64,000 bases of DNA from positions 3,286,001 to 3,350,000 of the forward strand of contig NZ_CP097128.1 of NCBI RefSeq assembly GCF_023330685.1, in the 5' to 3' direction. The notes below the pieces were generated by a model. That model did no database searches. It was not told the DNA's origin and saw only the letters and a program-made list of their open reading frames with translations. Each line of letters begins with the position of its first letter. Position 1 is the first letter of the stretch. The stretch is from Conexibacter sp. DBS9H8. GTDB lineage: Bacteria > Actinomycetota > Thermoleophilia > Solirubrobacterales > Solirubrobacteraceae. The translations under genes and the position numbers were made by a program. Below are positions 25,157-32,342 of the stretch, piece by piece.

Positions 25157-26089
25157 ATGACTCCAGCTGCCCTCCCCCTCCACGGCCGCGTCGTCGCCAT
25201 CACCGGCGCCGGACGCGGCATCGGCGCCGCCACCGCTCGAGCCCTCGCCGGGTGCGGGATGAAGGTCGCCATCGGCGAGCTCGACCTCGCCGCCGCCGAG
25301 ACGACCGCCGCCGAGATCGGCCACGGGGCGATCGCCCTCCCCCTCGACGTCACCTCCCGGGAGTCCTTCGCCGCGTTCCTCGATGCCGCCGAGGCCCAAC
25401 TCGGCCCCGTCGACGTGCTCGTCAACAACGCCGGGATCATGCCGCTCAGCCGCGTCGTCTCCGAGAGCGACCGCACAGCGGACCTGCTGCTCGACGTCAA
25501 CGTGCGCGGGGTGATGCACGGCAGCAAGGAGGCGCTGGCGCGGATGGGTGCCCGCCGCCGGGGCCACATCGTCAACATTGCCTCCACCGCCGGTAAGGGC
25601 GGCTTTGTCGGGGGCGCGACCTACTGTGGTACCAAGGCGTTCGTCGTCGTCTTCTCCGAGGCGCTGCTGCTCGAGGCACGGGAGGTCGGCGTCCACGTCT
25701 CCTGCGTGATGCCGGGAGTCGTCAACACCGAGCTGTCGGCCGGGCTCGGGGAGGCCCGCGGAGTCAAGAACGCCCAGCCCGAGGATGTCGCGGCGGCGAT
25801 CGTCGAGGCGCTCCAGCGCCCGCACTTCGACGTCTATGTCCCCAAGTCGATCGGCCCGATTCAGACGGTGATGACCCTGCTGCCCCGCAGCTGGCGGGAG
25901 AAGTTCACCCACGCGCTGAAAGCCGACTCGATCCTCGATGAGATCGACGCGAGCAAACGCCGCGCCTATGAGGAGCGCGTCGCGACCAGGTCCAAGTCCG
26001 CTGAGGACGCGCCGGTTGCGGCCACGCCCGCCGCCGATGGGGATGCCGACGTGGCCACCGCCGCCCCGCGGGAGACGGTCACCCACTGA
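25157..26089 (+). CDS. Short-chain dehydrogenase/reductase
   Basis: This 310-aa classical SDR has the cofactor motif TGAGRGIG (16-23), NNAG (90-93) and the catalytic Ser143/Tyr156/Lys160 (TYCGTK). There is a hydrophobic substrate loop. The C-terminal 60 residues form a helical region followed by an Ala/Asp-rich disordered tail. It probably oxidises or reduces a lipid or aromatic alcohol/ketone. It is linked by a shared operator type to the P450 and TetR genes, so all three may form a catabolic or detoxification module. Confidence 0.9.
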   Translation: MTPAALPLHGRVVAITGAGRGIGAATARALAGCGMKVAIGELDLAAAETTAAEIGHGAIALPLDVTSRESFAAFLDAAEAQLGPVDVLVNNAGIMPLSRVVSESDRTADLLLDVNVRGVMHGSKEALARMGARRRGHIVNIASTAGKGGFVGGATYCGTKAFVVVFSEALLLEAREVGVHVSCVMPGVVNTELSAGLGEARGVKNAQPEDVAAAIVEALQRPHFDVYVPKSIGPIQTVMTLLPRSWREKFTHALKADSILDEIDASKRRAYEERVATRSKSAEDAPVAATPAADGDADVATAAPRETVTH

Positions 26090-26214
26090 CAGACGGCGGG
26101 CACCGCTCAGTCGAACCCCCCGGGGCGCCCCGGCCGGGATGCCCACCCCACAGTGGGCTCCCGGTCACCGACCCTGAAGGCGTGGGCGGTCCGCCTGCGG
26201 GGTACACGGATCTC

Positions 26215-26850
26215 ATGAACACGAATGTGCTGTGGGTTCCGGTTCGAATCGGGCTGCGCGTGACGCGCATCGGGCTCGGCGTGTCGTTGAAGATCGCCGG
26301 GCGGATCGCCGGCGGAGTGGCCGGCGTCGTGTGGACGCCGCCCGACGGTGGGGCCGCGGGGCCAGCGCCAGGTTCCCGGAAGACAGGAAGCGCCGGCGGC
26401 GACGATCCGGCGGCGACTCGCACGAGGCCGGACGCGAGTGCGGGTGCGGTCGAACAGACGGGCGAGGGCGTGGGGGCCGCCGGCGACGGCAGAGGTGGCG
26501 CCGACGACGGCGGGAGGGGTGCCCCCGACAGCTTCGAGGCGGGCGGTGCCCGTTCTCCGTTGACGCCCCAGCAGGCGGCGGTCAAGACCATCGATGACGA
26601 GGACGAGCTCGTCGCGGAGGTCGCGGAGCCCGGCGCGGAGGATGGGGCGGGAGCCGAGGTGCACCTGCCCGAGCCGTGGCATGGGTATGGCTCCGCCGGC
26701 GCTGAGGCGATCATCGCCCGCCTCAGCGAGGCCGACGCCGCCCAACTCGCCGTCGTCGAGCTGTTCGAGCGCGCCCATCGCAACCGCGCCGGGGTGCTCG
26801 ACGCCGCCGCGACCCGCCTGGCGGAGCTGGCGGACACGACGGCGGACTGA
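26215..26850 (+). CDS. Hypothetical protein
   Basis: This protein of about 211 aa starts at ATG 26215. A short hydrophobic/basic N-terminal segment (NTNVLWVPVRIGLRVTRIGL) may be an amphipathic or membrane-binding helix. A long Gly/Ala/Asp-rich disordered middle follows. The C-terminal 60 residues are helical (AEAIIARLSEADAAQLAVVE). No family is recognised. The C-terminal part looks like a small helical interaction domain. It lies just upstream of the tRNA-Ser gene, at the edge of the element. Confidence 0.5.
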   Translation: MNTNVLWVPVRIGLRVTRIGLGVSLKIAGRIAGGVAGVVWTPPDGGAAGPAPGSRKTGSAGGDDPAATRTRPDASAGAVEQTGEGVGAAGDGRGGADDGGRGAPDSFEAGGARSPLTPQQAAVKTIDDEDELVAEVAEPGAEDGAGAEVHLPEPWHGYGSAGAEAIIARLSEADAAQLAVVELFERAHRNRAGVLDAAATRLAELADTTAD

Positions 26851-26958
26851 GGTCTCCAGCCCAGCTGGGTCCGTCCGGGACGGGACGGGCCGCCGTGTTC
26901 TAACCTCGCAGGTCGCTCGCCGGCCCGCCCCGACCCCGGGGCGCGCCGTATGGCTTCC

Positions 26959-27046
26959 GGAGAGGTGGCAGAGCGGTTGAATGCGCCGGTCTCGAAAACC
27001 GGTATGGGCTTTCAGTCCATCGGGGGTTCGAATCCCCCCCTCTCCG
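26959..27046 (+). tRNA. tRNA-Ser (CGA)
   Basis: This 88-base cloverleaf has acceptor arms GGAGAGG/CCTCTCC and a D-arm. The anticodon stem CCGGT/ACCGG flanks the loop CTCGAAA, giving anticodon CGA (serine). A long variable arm typical of tRNA-Ser (positions 27002-27020 or so) is present. The T-arm is GGGGG-TTCGAAT-CCCCC and the discriminator base is G. The CCA end is not encoded. Its 3' end is where the conjugative element begins, so it is likely an integration target. Confidence 0.97.
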
Positions 27047-27519
27047 TTTAGTTCCGGGGTTTCCCCTGCATCGGCCGGAGATCGGGGCGGTCGGGAGACC
27101 GCTGCAGAGGGTGGGTCGCGTGGGTCAACGCGGGCCAGCGTAGGCCCCCGTTTCACGCAGTTCATTCCCTTTTCATTCCCTTTTTCGAGCCTCGACGAGC
27201 GCCGTCTGGGCGCGCGTTTGAGGCGGCGGGAACGGGCGCGCGGCCCTCCGCTCCGTTGGCATAAACGAGAAAGACCCGGGTTGCCGCCCAGGTCTTTTGG
27301 TCCTTCATAGGCGCTTCCGCGCCGAACAAGTGATCTGCTGCGCAGTCTACCCGGGTCTCGGACGGATCTCGAGGGTGGCCGGGGACTGCTGCGCCTTCTT
27401 CTGGCGGTGAGCTGAGGCCTCCGCGAGCTCCTGCGTCTCGTTGCGCCGGGACTGGCGATGGCATTTAGCCACACCCCCACGTTGGTCCCCTCGGCCGCCT
27501 CGGTCGCCGGAGCGGGTCG
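27047..27519. other. Gene-poor junction between tRNA-Ser and rep
   Basis: This 473-base stretch has no gene I can support. It holds two copies of CATTCCCTTTT around 27163-27183 and a good terminator hairpin (27270-27298). The attachment site of the element would be expected at the left end, at or just inside the tRNA 3' end. The minus-strand frame around 27162-27464 overlaps the terminator and looks spurious. Confidence 0.5.
27270..27298 (+). terminator. Intrinsic terminator
   Basis: AAAGACC (27270-27276) pairs with GGTCTTT (27291-27297) around an inner GGG/CCC stem with one mismatch, followed by a TTTT run. It is the clearest intrinsic terminator in the window. It could work on both strands and may insulate the element from the tRNA transcript. 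Confidence 0.75.
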
Positions 27520-28941
27520 ATGAGCCACACTGCGATCGCCGCCGCGCTGGCGCTGCCTTGTGACCTGTCCTCCGGCGAGCGGCTGGCGGCGTTCTCGCTG
27601 GCCTCGTTCGCCAATCGGGAGGGCCGCTGTTGGCCTGGAACGCCGGCGGCCGCGGCGCGGGCCGGCCTGGCACGGAGCGCGGTTTTGCAGGCTCGCGATC
27701 GTTTGGCGCAGCGCGGGCTTGTGGTCGTGGAGACGGCGGCGACCGGGCGCGGCCGCGCTTCCGTGCTGGCGCTGCCATTCGCTGTTGAGGGACCGTGGTG
27801 GGACGGGGAGATCAACGCGAAGCTGTTCGAGTCCGCGCTCGGGTACAGCAGGGCTCGGGGCTCGGCGCGGCTACTGGTTGCAGCCCTGTCCGCCCTGGCA
27901 GACGTCGAGGGCAGCGTCGACGGTCTGACGACTGAGCAGCTGTGCGCGGCCGCCGGGATCAGCGACCGGACCTACCGTCGGGTCTGTCGAGCGCTTGTCG
28001 CCTCGGGCGAGGTCGCGGTTGACAGCTCCTGTGGCGGTCGCGGCCGGCTGAACCGCTGGGTGGTCACGGATCCTCGAGCGCGTGGCTTGGCGGGCGCCGT
28101 GGCGGTCACCCCGCGCCGGGTGGCGCCGCCGACCGGCGCGCGGCCGCTGGTTGCACCCGCCGCGCCGCAGAACCGTCCAGCGTTGTCGGGGGTTGAGAGC
28201 GGAAACACCTGTCAGGACCAGACGGTTCCGGCGGAGAAGCGTCCACCGTTGTCAGGGGATTCGACCCGGAACCCCTGCCAGGCGCAGACCCTTTGGCCGC
28301 AATCGCAGGCAGAAACCCCGGCGCAAACCCCGGCGCCCCACGTGCGCGCGGGAAGGCAACCCCAGAACCCCAGAACAACTGCTCGCCCCCCAACCCCCCT
28401 TGCAGGGGGGCTTCACCCCGACTCGATCCTCGTCGAGGAGACCTACGTCACCGACCGCGGTCGCAAGCGCCGACGCCAGGTCGTCGTCGACCTCGCTGCG
28501 ATCCGTGAACGACTGGCGGCGGAGAACGGAGCAGACCGCGCCGTCTGGTCGGAGATTCGCGCGTTCTTGCTCGACGCGGCTGGTGAGAGCCAGTTCGAGA
28601 TCTGGCTAGCTCCACTGGAGCTGATCGCCGTCGACGGCGGGACGCTGGTCATCGCCGCACCGGCCGCTACGGCTAGCTGGGTCCGATCACGGTTCGGCCG
28701 GCTGCTCGACGCGGCCGCCCAGCGCATCGGGCGATCGCTGCGGATCGCCGACGAGGTCGAGCGCGCGGTCGCCGCACAGCTTTGTGACGGGACACCACGG
28801 CTCTGTGACGGCTCGTCAACGGTTCGCCACCAGAACCGGCAGATCACCCCGGATCGGTCGTTGCCCGACCTGATGATCGGCGCGATGGCTGACCCGTCCG
28901 CTTACACGCAAGCCCACAACCAACAAAGAGAGGTGTCGTGA
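27520..28941 (+). CDS. Replication-initiator-like protein (wHTH + DnaA N-terminal-like domain)
   Basis: This 473-aa protein has an N-terminal winged helix of the HTH_36/RepA type (about residues 15-90: LSSGERLAAFSLASFANREG, then CWPGTPAAAARAG). A second wHTH lies around 110-170. The middle is Pro-rich and contains a duplicated 17-residue unit. A C-terminal region (about 340-410: WSEIRAFLLDAAGESQFEIW, then VIAAPAATASWVRSRFG) matches the DnaA N-terminal (replisome-loading) domain pattern. It is first in the Rep-ParA-ParB chain and is the best candidate for the element's replication initiator. Its stop overlaps the parA start. Confidence 0.75.
   Translation: MSHTAIAAALALPCDLSSGERLAAFSLASFANREGRCWPGTPAAAARAGLARSAVLQARDRLAQRGLVVVETAATGRGRASVLALPFAVEGPWWDGEINAKLFESALGYSRARGSARLLVAALSALADVEGSVDGLTTEQLCAAAGISDRTYRRVCRALVASGEVAVDSSCGGRGRLNRWVVTDPRARGLAGAVAVTPRRVAPPTGARPLVAPAAPQNRPALSGVESGNTCQDQTVPAEKRPPLSGDSTRNPCQAQTLWPQSQAETPAQTPAPHVRAGRQPQNPRTTARPPTPLAGGLHPDSILVEETYVTDRGRKRRRQVVVDLAAIRERLAAENGADRAVWSEIRAFLLDAAGESQFEIWLAPLELIAVDGGTLVIAAPAATASWVRSRFGRLLDAAAQRIGRSLRIADEVERAVAAQLCDGTPRLCDGSSTVRHQNRQITPDRSLPDLMIGAMADPSAYTQAHNQQREVS
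28171..28289 (+). repeat. Imperfect internal duplication, possible iteron, within rep
   Basis: Copies at about 28171-28223 and 28237-28289 (66-base offset) share most bases. They encode RPALSGVESGNTCQDQT and RPPLSGDSTRNPCQAQT. Both contain a CAGGGG/CCCCTG-type inverted repeat. An iteron-like origin inside rep is possible, but two copies are few. Confidence 0.4.
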
Positions 28942-29690
28942 TGATCTGCGTTTGCGCGCAGCAGAAGGGCGGCGTCGGCAAGACGACGTCAGCAATCAAC
29001 GTGGCCATGCTACTCGCCCAGGCGGGCCGCAGCGTGCTGGCGGTCGACGTCGACCCGCAGTTCGCTCTGACCCGGCGACTCGGGATCGAGTTGGGCGCGC
29101 TCAAGGCCACCGTCGTCGACGTCCTCGCTGGCTGGGTCGACCCTGACGAGCCGATCGTGTCAGACGTCCATGGGATCGATGTGATGCCGGCGACACGAGA
29201 GCTCGCCGGCGTCGAGCTCGCGCTGGCCGGCGAGGTCGGGCGCGAGATCGTGCTGCGTGCCGCGCTCGAGGTCCTCGACTACGACGCGATCGTCATCGAT
29301 ACGCCGTCGAACCTCGGGCTCCTTACGGTCAACGCCCTTGTCGCAGCCGACGTCGTCGTCGCGCCGGTCGCAGCCGACGACGAAGGAGCCGCCCAGGGCG
29401 TCGCCGAGCTCCGCGGCACGATCGCGAAGCTCGGCCGCCTCCGACAGCCGCTGCCTGACCTGTCGGTGATCGTCACCAAGGCGAAGCCGAGGCGGGTGAT
29501 GAGCGATGTGATCGACGGCGCACTCGCAGCGCTTGGGCTGGAGCCCGTCGCGCGCGTTCCCGATCGGGTTGCGGTCGAGCACGCCGACGTCGCCCGGACG
29601 CCGATCGCGCTCTCGGCGCCAGACAGCGCAGTGACGCTCGCATACCGCCAGCTCGCCGAGCAGCTCGACGCACGGCGGGTGATCGCATGA
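28938..29690 (+). CDS. parA: ParA-family partition ATPase
   Basis: This 250-aa deviant Walker A ATPase has QQKGGVGKTTSAINVAMLLA near the N-terminus, the switch motif DVDPQFALTRR and the Walker B IDTPSNLG. Typical ParA lengths are 200-270 aa. It drives partition of the element by binding a ParB-parS complex. It starts by GTG 28938 or ATG 28941, overlapping the rep stop, with AGAGAGG as ribosome site. The next gene starts inside its stop (29687-29690). Confidence 0.93.
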   Translation: MMICVCAQQKGGVGKTTSAINVAMLLAQAGRSVLAVDVDPQFALTRRLGIELGALKATVVDVLAGWVDPDEPIVSDVHGIDVMPATRELAGVELALAGEVGREIVLRAALEVLDYDAIVIDTPSNLGLLTVNALVAADVVVAPVAADDEGAAQGVAELRGTIAKLGRLRQPLPDLSVIVTKAKPRRVMSDVIDGALAALGLEPVARVPDRVAVEHADVARTPIALSAPDSAVTLAYRQLAEQLDARRVIA

Positions 29691-30127
29691 CCTCGATCAG
29701 GCAACGAGGGCTCCAGCTCGACGACCCACTCGGGCCGAGCGCCACGCCAGCACCCGAGGCACCGAGCGCTGCGCCCGGAAAGACCACTCGCCGCAAGCCG
29801 GCTCCGCCTTCGACGCCACGCGCTGCCGGAGGCCAGAAGCGGGCTGGCGACCAGGCCCAGACAGAACCGCGCGACGGCGTGTGGCGTGAATGGAGCGGGC
29901 CGACCGGCGTCGGCAGCTTCCGACTCCCGCACGAGCTCCTCGCCGAACTCAGCGACACCGCCCGAGAGCTCCGGCTGCCGGTCGGCCTGATGGCGACGGC
30001 AGCCATTACGCAGCTACTCGACCAGCCGGCCGACCACATCGCCGCGCTCGTCGACCGGGCCGACGACGCCCGCATCCACGGACGCCGCAGCAGCCGCCAC
30101 CCGCTGACCAAGCAAGCGAAGGGGTGA
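29687..30127 (+). CDS. ParB/ribbon-helix-helix-like partition partner
   Basis: This 146-aa protein has a basic disordered N-terminus (residues 1-70) and a short domain FRLPHELLAELSDTARELRL. That domain resembles the ribbon-helix-helix DNA-binding fold used by many ParA partners. It is translationally coupled to parA (ATGA, 29687-29690), which supports the role of centromere-binding protein. The fold assignment is from pattern only. Confidence 0.6.
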   Translation: MTSIRQRGLQLDDPLGPSATPAPEAPSAAPGKTTRRKPAPPSTPRAAGGQKRAGDQAQTEPRDGVWREWSGPTGVGSFRLPHELLAELSDTARELRLPVGLMATAAITQLLDQPADHIAALVDRADDARIHGRRSSRHPLTKQAKG

Positions 30128-30204
30128 TCCCAATCCGAAGCGCGTCCCCACACAACCCCAGCCGCGCCGCCACGCCAGCGCCGACCCCAGAGGAGTCCAA
30201 CCAG

Positions 30205-30402
30205 ATGCACACTCGACTCAACCCAACAGCCGTCGACCCGTCGCCGGCCGACACGACGATCCGAACCCGACACGCCACAGAGGTGTGCGTGGTCTGCGGC
30301 CACGAGCACACTCACGGCCGCGGCCGGCAGGTCAGCTGCCCCGAGTGCGCCGACGGCGCCGGGGGTTCGTTCCTGGTCCGCCCGAAGGAGGCCGGCCGAT
30401 GA
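30205..30402 (+). CDS. Small zinc-ribbon protein
   Basis: A 65-aa protein starts at ATG 30205, nine bases after AGAGGAG. It has two Cys pairs, CVVCGHEH and CPECADGAG, forming a likely zinc ribbon. The basic, low-complexity end extends it. A GTG at 30124, overlapping the previous stop, would add 27 residues. A function in DNA/RNA or protein binding is likely but unknown. Confidence 0.55.
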   Translation: MHTRLNPTAVDPSPADTTIRTRHATEVCVVCGHEHTHGRGRQVSCPECADGAGGSFLVRPKEAGR

Positions 30403-30701
30403 CCACCGTCGCCCTCAACACCCGACGACGCCAGATCCCCGTCGAAGTGGAACGGGAGATCCTCGCCCGCATCGACAGCGGCGGCCTTCACATCTGCGAG
30501 GCCGAACTCCGCGACACGTTGAAGTGGGACGACCGGACGAACGGATCGCTGCTCCAGCTGCTCGACCAACTCGAGCAGGAGGGGCTCATCGAGAGCGCCA
30601 TCCACTTCCGCCTGACCAAGCACGGCCACACGCAGCTGCCCGACGGCTACAAGCCGCTGCGGCGCTACGGCACCGGGATCCCGTGGGAGGTGCGCAGATG
30701 A
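30399..30701 (+). CDS. Winged-helix-like hypothetical protein
   Basis: This 100-aa protein starts at ATG 30399, overlapping the preceding stop. The segment VEREILARIDSGGLHICEAE, then LLQLLDQLEQEGLIESAIHF, followed by a two-strand wing (RLTKHGHTQLPDGY), fits a winged-helix fold. It is likely a DNA-binding element regulator. No family is recognised. Confidence 0.55.
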   Translation: MTTVALNTRRRQIPVEVEREILARIDSGGLHICEAELRDTLKWDDRTNGSLLQLLDQLEQEGLIESAIHFRLTKHGHTQLPDGYKPLRRYGTGIPWEVRR

Positions 30702-30985
30702 CGCGCTCAGCTCAGCGTGACCGCGCCGTCCGCGCCTGTCTTGCCGCCGGAATACCCGTCGTGGACGACTACAGCTGCACCTGCCAGTTGCGCGGGCGGT
30801 TGGTCGTGGTGCGCACCGCTCGAGGCCTTCGACTCCTGTGGCCATGCGATCAACCCTGCCCCACCCACGACCTACCTGCGAGGACCGACGATCGGCTGCA
30901 CCGCGCATGCCGTCGCCCTGCATCTGCCCCCGAGCGTGCGACGATAGGACTTGCACGCGTCACAGCGAAGATTGCGAGGCGATGA
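30698..30985 (+). CDS. Cys-containing hypothetical protein
   Basis: This 95-aa protein overlaps the previous gene by 4 bases (ATGA) and its own stop overlaps the next start. The N-terminal half has CTCQLRG and CDQPCPTH with four Cys, a possible metal site, and the C-terminal half is basic. Its place in the coupled chain is the main support. Confidence 0.45.
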   Translation: MTRSAQRDRAVRACLAAGIPVVDDYSCTCQLRGRLVVVRTARGLRLLWPCDQPCPTHDLPARTDDRLHRACRRPASAPERATIGLARVTAKIARR

Positions 30986-31875
30986 CGGACACCGGCGACA
31001 ATCAGATCACGCTGACAATGAAGGGCGCTCGGGCCGAGCGCGGCGTCAGCCTGGCCGATTTCGAGTCCTTCGTCGACAACTTCCTCGCCGCCCTCCGCGA
31101 CTACGATCGAGCCGGCCGGGGCCAACAGACGAAGAAGTCGGGCCACCCCGATCGGCGTGCCGAGGCCGTCACCGCCTTCCGTCTGGTTGGGTTTAGGACC
31201 GGCAGCGGGATCGCCACGCTCGAACCCGAGCTCATCAGCGAAGACGACGATGAGGAAGCACTGTTCGACGAGGAGCCCATCTCGCTCACGACCCTCAAGG
31301 CGCTTACGGCGGACCTCTCAGCGGTGCGAGCCGTTCCTCCGTCCGTGATCGAGTCCCTCGGGAAGGCTTGCCGGGCAGCCGGCGGCGATGGCTCACTATC
31401 CATCGCGCTGCCAGGCTCGGCCTCACGCCCGCTGCTCGTCGACAAGGAGCTCCTCGATCGCGTGGCAAACGCCACGACCGAACCAGAGCCCAGCGAAGTG
31501 ACGACGATCTCGGGTCGCCTCCACCTGCTCGACTTAGAACCCGATCGGCTCGGGATTCGGACGGCGGCCGGCGTCGAATGGTCCTGCAAGTACCCCGAAC
31601 CGCTCGAGGAGCGCGTCAAGACGATGCTCGACCGAATCGTCTGGGTCACAGGCAGCGGGACGCTGACCAGTCCGCTTCGCGGAACGATGACGATCGAGCG
31701 CATTGAGCCGGTTGATCTTGAGCAGTCATCGCTGTTCACGACCGAGCAGATCGACGAGCAGGTGCTCGCGTCGCGCCAAGGGATCTCAGCGCCACAGGGC
31801 CTTTCATCGCTGGGCGTGACCGACTGGAATGACGCAAGCGACGACCTGTACCTGGCCGCCCTGCTGGAGAAATGA
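30982..31875 (+). CDS. Hypothetical partner of a PIN-domain protein
   Basis: This 297-aa protein starts at ATG 30982 inside the previous stop. It is acidic overall, with a helical N-terminus (LADFESFVDNFLAALRDYDR) and a beta-rich C-terminal half. No family is recognised. Its stop overlaps the PIN-domain gene (31872-31875), the usual coupling of antitoxin to toxin. It is much larger than normal VapB antitoxins, so it may be an unusual antitoxin, an RNA-binding partner or unrelated. Confidence 0.55.
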   Translation: MTDTGDNQITLTMKGARAERGVSLADFESFVDNFLAALRDYDRAGRGQQTKKSGHPDRRAEAVTAFRLVGFRTGSGIATLEPELISEDDDEEALFDEEPISLTTLKALTADLSAVRAVPPSVIESLGKACRAAGGDGSLSIALPGSASRPLLVDKELLDRVANATTEPEPSEVTTISGRLHLLDLEPDRLGIRTAAGVEWSCKYPEPLEERVKTMLDRIVWVTGSGTLTSPLRGTMTIERIEPVDLEQSSLFTTEQIDEQVLASRQGISAPQGLSSLGVTDWNDASDDLYLAALLEK

Positions 31876-32327
31876 GCGCGCCTTCCGCGGTGCCCGAGGT
31901 CGTCGTGTGCGACTCGAGCTTCGTCGGTGCCACAGCGAAGCGGGCAACCCATCCGGATCAGTTCGCGCACTGGCCACAGCAGACCATCGCTCGGATCGAG
32001 TCCGCGATCCTGGCGATCAGCGTGATCACGCTCGCCGAGTCTCGATTCGGGTTCGCGAGCGCTAACTGGGGGCCAGCCAAGATCGCCCGCGAAGAGCAAC
32101 GCATAGCTGGGTTCCTTCAGCTGCCACTGGACATGTCCGTCGTTGACGAGTGGGCACGGCTCAAGACGCTGAGCAAGCAGAATGGCTGGAACGTCGGGGA
32201 TAACGACCTCTGGATCGCGGCAACGGCGGGATCGCGACGGCATGCGCTGCTGACGTGCGATCAGGATCAAGCCCGGATCACAGATCCAGGTCTCGAAGTC
32301 CTCTATCTGCCGCTCTCCGCTGAGTAG
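31872..32327 (+). CDS. PIN-domain (VapC-like) ribonuclease
   Basis: This 151-aa PIN-domain protein has the first acidic residue in VVCDSSFVGA, a second cluster in ISVITLAESRFG and the third/fourth in GDNDLWIAATA and LLTCDQDQARI. These are the four acidic positions of active PIN nucleases. VapC-type proteins cleave tRNA or other RNAs and are usually held inactive by a partner. The gene is coupled to the 297-aa protein upstream. It converges with hsdR 15 bases away. Confidence 0.85.
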   Translation: MSAPSAVPEVVVCDSSFVGATAKRATHPDQFAHWPQQTIARIESAILAISVITLAESRFGFASANWGPAKIAREEQRIAGFLQLPLDMSVVDEWARLKTLSKQNGWNVGDNDLWIAATAGSRRHALLTCDQDQARITDPGLEVLYLPLSAE

Positions 32328-32342
32328 CGGTCTCCGACGTAC

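Noticed and set aside
27162..27464. 100-aa minus-strand frame in the junction region
   Set aside because: It contains the terminator hairpin as codons and has no convincing start signal or domain.
26107..27528. 473-aa open frame on the minus strand
   Set aside because: It crosses the tRNA-Ser gene and the terminator and is antisense to the 26215 gene, so it is not a plausible protein.
28171..28289. Firm assignment of a replication origin
   Set aside because: Only two imperfect copies and no AT-rich unwinding region are seen, so it is kept as a possible iteron only.
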